In this document: positions 7,604 to 11,179 of the stretch, in pieces
How positions within the stretch are numbered: the first letter of the stretch is position 1
Layout: the number at the start of each line of letters is the position of its first letter
NCBI GenBank assembly: GCA_002293365.1
Contig: DBDD01000124.1
Location: 1 to 11,179, forward strand
From: Christensenella sp. UBA941
GTDB taxonomy: Bacteria > Bacillota > Clostridia > Christensenellales > UBA941
Reading direction: 5' to 3'
Length of the DNA stretch: 11,179 nucleotides
Notes under the pieces: generated by a model
Told to the model about the DNA's origin: nothing
Database searches by the model: none
What the model saw: only the letters and a program-made list of their open reading frames with translations
Position numbers and translations under genes: made by a program

Positions 7604-8578
7604 ATGATAATACAGACAACGTTTGATTTTGATATGATGTTTTCAAACGCTCGCGACGCTTTCGCGGAGGAGATGACGGCCATGGCGGAAGAAGGCTATG
7701 ATTTTGCGTTTACTTACAGCGATAACGTGGCTCCATCCTCCGCCGCGGGTAAATTCATAAATAAGTATCCTGAAAGATGCTTCAATTTCGGTATAGCCGA
7801 GCAAAACCAAGTTGCGGCGTCCGCCGGAATCGCGTTATCCGGGCAGATTGTGTTCGCACAGGTATTCGGTCCGTTTCTGCCGCTTCGAGCGGCCGATATG
7901 ATACATACCGATGTATGCTACAACGATTTGCCGGTACGGTTGATAGGCACTCATTCCGGAGTTACGGCCGGCGGCGGCCCAACCCACAATAATATAGCGG
8001 ATTTGGCGCTATACCGCGCAATACCGAATCTAACGGTCATCGTACCTGCGGACGCAGGACAATGCATTAAGGCGGTCAGAGAGTCTATTGCCTATTCCGG
8101 GCCGATGGTTATTCGTATTGCCAGAGGAGACGAGCCGAATGTCTACGCGTCCCAGGATTATGATTTTAATATCGGAAAGGCCATACAGATCAAAGACGGC
8201 GATGATATTTCACTGATTGGAACAGGCAGCGCCGTATACTGGGCGCTTATGGCTTCCAAAGCGCTTGAGGCCGACGGCATATCCGCAAGAGTTATCGACA
8301 TGCATACGATCAAGCCACTTGATACGGAGGCAATTAAAAGGTGCGCCGACGAAACGGGCGGCATTATAACCATAGAGGATCACAGTATCTATGGAGGACT
8401 TGGCAGCGCCGTTGCCGAAGTGCTCTGCGAATATGGAAACGGAACAAAATTCGCGAGAATAGGGATGCCCGATGAATTTTCGGTGCTCGGGGATCCTTCG
8501 GAAATCTATCATTACTATGGTTTAGATCAAAGTAGTATTGCCGAACGGGCGAAAAAGCTGTGTAAGCTGAAGAGGTAG
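7604..8578 (+). CDS. Transketolase, C-terminal (pyrimidine-binding and C-domain) subunit
   Basis: This is the partner half of the split transketolase. It supplies the conserved glutamate that activates thiamine diphosphate, seen in NFGIAEQN at 61-68 (Glu66). Before it is a TYSDNVAPSS strand-loop; after it come QVFGPFLPLRAADMI, the acceptor-site loop LIGTHSGVTAGGGPTHNNIADLALYRAIPN, and the C-terminal domain with LIGTGSAVYWAL, RVIDMHTIKPLD and EDHSIYGGLGSAVAE. The 324-residue length is normal for this subunit. CGGAGGAAAAG lies just upstream of the ATG, with a 33-base gap from the N-terminal gene. Which donor and acceptor it prefers cannot be told from motifs. Its place among sugar-specific genes suggests a dedicated rather than housekeeping enzyme. 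Confidence 0.95.
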   Translation: MIIQTTFDFDMMFSNARDAFAEEMTAMAEEGYDFAFTYSDNVAPSSAAGKFINKYPERCFNFGIAEQNQVAASAGIALSGQIVFAQVFGPFLPLRAADMIHTDVCYNDLPVRLIGTHSGVTAGGGPTHNNIADLALYRAIPNLTVIVPADAGQCIKAVRESIAYSGPMVIRIARGDEPNVYASQDYDFNIGKAIQIKDGDDISLIGTGSAVYWALMASKALEADGISARVIDMHTIKPLDTEAIKRCADETGGIITIEDHSIYGGLGSAVAEVLCEYGNGTKFARIGMPDEFSVLGDPSEIYHYYGLDQSSIAERAKKLCKLKR

Positions 8579-8580
8579 CT

Positions 8581-9102
8581 ATGAAAAGTATTCATGTTCA
8601 GGCATTGACGTCGGAAGGCTTTAGACAATACGGCGCATTTTATAACATGCTGCAGCCGGATGGCTATTCGTTAGCCAACGGCGATTATTACCCGGATAAG
8701 GTTATGTTGCCTGCTTCGGGCGAGGTTCCAATTACAATATCGTCCTTGGTATTACGAAAGACGGACGCCATGATCATCAATACTGTCGAGTGTCATGATA
8801 AAACCGGCGAAATAGGGCTGCCCATTGACGGTGATATCATAATTCACGTTGCGCCGGCGTCGGATATTCCCGTGCCCGAACTGACGGAGGCGTTCCTCGT
8901 GCCAAAGGGCTGCGTCTATAAGCTGAACGCGGGCGTGTGGCATTTTGGCGGCTTTGCCGTTCAACCTGCCGAAACGCATGTTTTAATCGGTTTGCCGCAA
9001 AGAACGTATAAAAACGACTGTACGATCGTTCATTATGAAGAAGATGATTGCATAGCTATCGTGTCGCAGGCGATTGACAGCGTCCGAACATTCGTGACAT
9101 GA
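8581..9102 (+). CDS. Ureidoglycolate lyase (AllA-like) family protein, substrate unknown
   Basis: This 173-residue protein shows the layout of the AllA family, a small double-stranded beta-helix fold. The N-terminal VQALTSEGFRQYGAF matches the family opening, where a strand is followed by an F-x-x-YG turn. ECHDKTGEIGLPIDGD (70-85) aligns with the family's ERHPLGTQAFIPMKGE-like segment, and VYKLNAGVWHFGGFAV (112-127) aligns with the conserved segment ending in Trp-His (W120, H121). No purine or allantoin genes are nearby, so ureidoglycolate cleavage is unlikely to be its job. It more likely handles a hydroxy-acid, a sugar or an enolised by-product of this pathway. It starts two bases after the transketolase stop, with its GAGG ribosome binding site inside that gene, so translation is probably coupled. 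The family call is fairly firm; the function is not known. Confidence 0.65.
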   Translation: MKSIHVQALTSEGFRQYGAFYNMLQPDGYSLANGDYYPDKVMLPASGEVPITISSLVLRKTDAMIINTVECHDKTGEIGLPIDGDIIIHVAPASDIPVPELTEAFLVPKGCVYKLNAGVWHFGGFAVQPAETHVLIGLPQRTYKNDCTIVHYEEDDCIAIVSQAIDSVRTFVT

Positions 9103-9112
9103 GGGCAAGGAT

Positions 9113-9919
9113 ATGGCCGAGCGGCGCAGACCCGCGTTATTGTTTTTCGACTCGGACGGTACCCTGATCAGCAATTCCACACGGAAGGTTCCGCGCAGTA
9201 CGGTTGAGGCAATAAAAAAGACAAGCGCTCTTGGGAACATTGTGGTTGTTAACACGGGACGTCCATATTATCATATTGATGCGGAAGTTATCAGCATTGG
9301 CTTTGACGGTTTTATTTGCGCCTGCGGAATGTATATTCGCTATCATGACACGGTAATCCGCGATTGCAGGCTGTCAAAAGATTTTTGCGTAAATATCCGG
9401 GATTATGGTTTGAAGCTCGGAGTCGAGATGTCATTCGAATCCCATGACGCCTGGTTTTATGACGGGAACGGAAGAATGCGGCAGTGGCACAACAGAGAGA
9501 GGGAAAATCTGAAAAAAACAAGGTGCAAAATTTATGACCGCCTTGATGTGCCCGAGTTTAGATTCGATAAGTTCTTTTTCATGAAGCATGACGCAAACAT
9601 TCAGGGCCTAACCGCCTTCGCTTCCGGGATACAGGGCTATTTTCAGCTAACCGACAGAGGCATATTCTATGAATGCGTGCCGAAAGGCTTTTCAAAGGCC
9701 GAGGCAATCGGCGTATTAAGCAGAACTATCCGAAAGGATGATTATGAAACCTATGCTTTTGGGGACAGTCAAAACGACTTGGAAATGCTGAAGCATGTTG
9801 ATTATCCCGTCTTAATGGGCGAAGCGCCTGAAGATATGAGACTATATGGTTTCTACGTTACAAAAGGCTTGGAAGAGGACGGCCTGTTCTGGGCTATGAA
9901 AAAGTATGGATTGGCGTAA
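9113..9919 (+). CDS. HAD-superfamily hydrolase, Cof type (probable sugar-phosphate phosphatase)
   Basis: This is a predicted cytoplasmic magnesium-dependent phosphatase of the Cof/IIB cap subfamily. All four HAD motifs are present: motif I FFDSDGTL with nucleophile Asp13 and acid Asp15 (Ser14 replaces the more usual Leu), motif II NTGR with Thr48, motif III Lys195 in KGFSKAEAI, and motif IV GDSQNDLEML with Asp218 and Asp222. The residues between about 70 and 190 form the substrate-selecting cap. The 268-residue length is typical. The start ATG lies after GAGGG at 9101-9105, and the gene begins 10 bases after the previous stop. It sits beside a kinase of opposite chemistry, so it may remove phosphate from a dead-end or by-product sugar phosphate or from the final product before export. 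The substrate is not predictable from sequence. Confidence 0.9.
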   Translation: MAERRRPALLFFDSDGTLISNSTRKVPRSTVEAIKKTSALGNIVVVNTGRPYYHIDAEVISIGFDGFICACGMYIRYHDTVIRDCRLSKDFCVNIRDYGLKLGVEMSFESHDAWFYDGNGRMRQWHNRERENLKKTRCKIYDRLDVPEFRFDKFFFMKHDANIQGLTAFASGIQGYFQLTDRGIFYECVPKGFSKAEAIGVLSRTIRKDDYETYAFGDSQNDLEMLKHVDYPVLMGEAPEDMRLYGFYVTKGLEEDGLFWAMKKYGLA

Positions 9920-9945
9920 CACGCGCAAAGTCAGGAGATATAGGA

Positions 9946-10899
9946 ATGTTTGATGTTGTATGTATCGGATTCGGCTGCGTCGATGTACTGGTTCGCGGTG
10001 TGGAAGTCAATAACGACATCGCTGCCGTTAAGTTTGATTCGGCCGGTTCTTACCTCGCGTCCGTTGTAGTCTCGCATGGCGGAGACGCAATGAACGAGGC
10101 TATAACAGCAAGTAAACTGGGAAGCCGCGTAAAGCTGGTTATTGGAATAGGCAACGATGATTCCGGTAAATACCTTATAAGTTCGGCGCGCCAAGCGGGA
10201 GTCGATATCTCGGATATAGTTATTCTTGACGAAAAAGAGACATGCGTTTCAACGAACTTGATTCAAGAGAGCAATGGAGAGCGCTATTATTTCCGTACGG
10301 AAGAACCTTTTGTAAATTATTCCTGGAACAATTCTGTTATAGACGGAGCGCGTATCGTCTCGCTTGGCAGCCTGTTCATACCGCCTTTCCATGATGCTGA
10401 TGTCGTTCGCGATACGCTAGGTTATGCAAAAAGCATTGGCGCGGTTACTTGCGCGGACACAAAATTAATTGAAAATGCGGATTCGTTAAAAAGCATGTTG
10501 GCAATATTCTCCGATATCGATTATTTCTTTCCGAATTATGACGAAGGCGTCAAGCTAACAGGCGAAACAGACCCAAAACGCATTATCGTCAAGCTGTTGG
10601 ATTACGGCGTTGGAAATGTAGTGCTTAAACTCGGCGGAGACGGATGCGTTTATGGCAGCGCAAAGGAAGTCGTTAAAATTCGGCCTATAGCAAGCAAGAT
10701 GATCGATTCAACGGGCGCCGGCGACAGTTTTATGGGAGCGTTTATGGCGGCGCTTGCAAGCGGAATGACCCCGTTGGATTGCGCAAAATTCGGAAACGTA
10801 GTAGCGTCCAGGACCATCCGTGAAGTCGGCGCCAGCAAAGGAATACCTTCCAGAGAGGAAACGCTCATATTAATGAAAGAAGAATACGGAATATCATAA
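9946..10899 (+). CDS. PfkB/ribokinase-family carbohydrate kinase
   Basis: This is a predicted cytoplasmic ATP-dependent kinase that would phosphorylate the isomerised sugar and trap it in the cell. The 317-residue length is standard. The N-terminal VVCIGFGCVDVLVRGV is the first strand; SHGGDAMNEA (43-52) is the substrate-binding glycine-asparagine motif; VIGIGNDDSGKYL follows. PNYDEGVKLTG (196-206) carries the NxxE magnesium motif (Asn197, Glu200). DSTGAGDSFMGAF (254-266) is the second PfkB signature, with anion hole and catalytic base Asp260. AGGAGAT at 9933-9939 lies upstream of the ATG. This is the last gene of the block before the 184-base regulatory gap. Related enzymes act on ribose, fructose, 2-keto-3-deoxygluconate, tagatose-6-phosphate or nucleosides, so specificity is open; a ketose made by the upstream isomerases fits the context best. 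Confidence 0.93.
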   Translation: MFDVVCIGFGCVDVLVRGVEVNNDIAAVKFDSAGSYLASVVVSHGGDAMNEAITASKLGSRVKLVIGIGNDDSGKYLISSARQAGVDISDIVILDEKETCVSTNLIQESNGERYYFRTEEPFVNYSWNNSVIDGARIVSLGSLFIPPFHDADVVRDTLGYAKSIGAVTCADTKLIENADSLKSMLAIFSDIDYFFPNYDEGVKLTGETDPKRIIVKLLDYGVGNVVLKLGGDGCVYGSAKEVVKIRPIASKMIDSTGAGDSFMGAFMAALASGMTPLDCAKFGNVVASRTIREVGASKGIPSREETLILMKEEYGIS

Positions 10900-10953
10900 T
10901 TTAAAGTTATGACATTCAGTACTATTATTCATTTCACAAGCACCGGCGGCTAT

Positions 10954-10959
10954 TATAAT
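10954..10959 (+). promoter_or_regulatory. Candidate promoter -10 box for the downstream lipoprotein gene
   Basis: A perfect TATAAT lies at 10954-10959 in the only sizeable gap of the window. No good -35 box sits 16 to 18 bases upstream (best is the poor attcat/tttcac area around 10927-10937), which would be expected of an activator-dependent promoter. A second possible pair is TTGTCA at 10999-11004 and TGTAGT at 11021-11026 with 16-base spacing. Either would begin transcription between the kinase gene and the lipoprotein start. These are consensus matches only. Confidence 0.4.
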
Positions 10960-10971
10960 ATACCAACAGCG

Positions 10972-10989
10972 CTTGATCAAGAGCTCTTG
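10972..10989. promoter_or_regulatory. Overlapping palindromes, candidate operator
   Basis: Two perfect palindromes share four bases: cttgatcaag (10972-10981) and caagagctcttg (10978-10989). They lie about 13 to 30 bases downstream of the TATAAT box, so they would sit at the start of the transcript, where a bound repressor blocks elongation. The halves are too close to form a good RNA hairpin (loops of four bases or fewer with very short stems), which favours a DNA-binding site over a terminator. No regulator gene is in the window, so the binding protein is unknown. Confidence 0.4.
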
Positions 10990-11032
10990 TTAATGTTTTT
11001 GTCAGTTCGAGAAATTGTTCTGTAGTCAGCAG

Positions 11033-11046
11033 TGATACCGTTTTGG
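11033..11046 (+). promoter_or_regulatory. cre-like catabolite-control site
   Basis: TGATACCGTTTTGG matches the first twelve positions of the loose CcpA cre pattern TGWNANCGNTNWCA, including the central CG, and misses the last two. It lies 38 bases upstream of the lipoprotein start and downstream of both candidate promoters, a usual position for roadblock repression by CcpA or another LacI-family regulator. One imperfect match of a degenerate motif can occur by chance. Confidence 0.3.
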
Positions 11047-11083
11047 TACAAAACTCAAATAAAGAAAGGTATGGTCAATTATT

Positions 11084-11179
11084 ATGAAGAAGCTAAAAAC
11101 CATTGTCGCCATAGGTATGGCGCTGATGATGTGTTTCGCACTCATCGCCTGTTCTCCGGCGCCGGCAGCGCCCGCAGCG
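11084..11179 (+). CDS. Lipoprotein N-terminus, probable ABC substrate-binding protein (3' partial)
   Basis: The first 32 codons of an exported lipoprotein are present; the rest is cut off by the window end. The peptide has a basic start (MKKLKT), a hydrophobic core to about residue 19, and the lipobox LIAC with the lipidated cysteine at Cys23. An Ala/Pro-rich linker SPAPAAPAA follows. This is the normal beginning of a Gram-positive solute-binding protein. The linker closely resembles the one with which the partial binding protein at the left edge begins. The ribosome binding site AAAGAAAGG at 11061-11069 is rather far (14 bases) from the ATG at 11084. An out-of-frame ATG at 11071 is closer to it but gives no lipoprotein. 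The binding-protein role is inferred from the signal type and the left-edge similarity; lipidation is well supported. Confidence 0.8.
   Translation, partial: MKKLKTIVAIGMALMMCFALIACSPAPAAPAA

Noticed and set aside
10972..11000. Terminator formed by the palindromes followed by the T-rich taatgttttt
   Set aside because: The possible RNA stems are only about 4 to 5 bp once a minimal loop is allowed, and the T run is too far from the stem; a DNA operator explains the symmetry better.
11071..11179. Alternative ATG at 11071 as the start of a different protein
   Set aside because: It is out of frame with the clear lipoprotein signal sequence starting at 11084 and gives no recognisable peptide.
1..11179. 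CRISPR arrays, tRNA or rRNA genes, insertion sequences, phage genes
   Set aside because: No regularly spaced repeats, cloverleaf-like segments, transposase motifs or phage-like proteins were seen; nearly every base is in a metabolic gene on one strand.

Overview
The window is one nearly gap-free block of plus-strand genes for importing and breaking down a carbohydrate. It looks like a Bacillota genome, most likely a clostridial anaerobe. The reasons are strong AGGAGG-type ribosome binding sites before most genes, a Gram-positive-style lipoprotein signal with an LIAC lipobox at the right end, a transketolase split into two genes, and mid-range base composition. The taxon is an inference; no rRNA, tRNA or marker gene is present.

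Layout: (1) 3-2950 and 2976-4532 encode a complete ribose-type ABC importer: a substrate-binding lipoprotein cut at its 5' end, two different permeases and a double-domain ATPase. A 15-bp perfect hairpin (943-976) lies between the binding protein and the first permease. (2) 4578-6627 encode two sugar isomerases of unrelated folds, one like L-fucose isomerase and one a cupin like D-lyxose isomerase. A second long hairpin (6647-6678) follows. (3) 6710-8578 encode the two halves of a transketolase. (4) 8581-10899 encode a small protein of the ureidoglycolate lyase (AllA-like) family, a Cof-type HAD phosphatase and a PfkB-family sugar kinase. (5) 10900-11083 is the only sizeable intergenic gap. 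It holds a candidate promoter, overlapping palindromes and a cre-like site, and it leads into the first 32 codons of another lipoprotein, cut off by the window end.

Read together, the genes suggest this route: a sugar is imported unphosphorylated, isomerised from aldose to ketose, phosphorylated by the PfkB kinase, and cleaved by a dedicated two-subunit transketolase that passes a two-carbon unit to an acceptor aldose phosphate. No aldolase, dehydrogenase, epimerase or regulator is visible. The logic resembles known pathways with dedicated split transketolases (D-apulose-4-phosphate transketolase AptA/AptB; the sulfoquinovose transketolase SqwGH), but the substrate cannot be read from the sequence.

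Both window ends fall inside an Ala/Pro linker just after a lipoprotein signal. The left end lacks the head of such a protein and the right end lacks the tail, so either the two are paralogues or the 11.2-kb unit is repeated or circular. All coding calls rest on recognising motifs by eye; no database search was possible.
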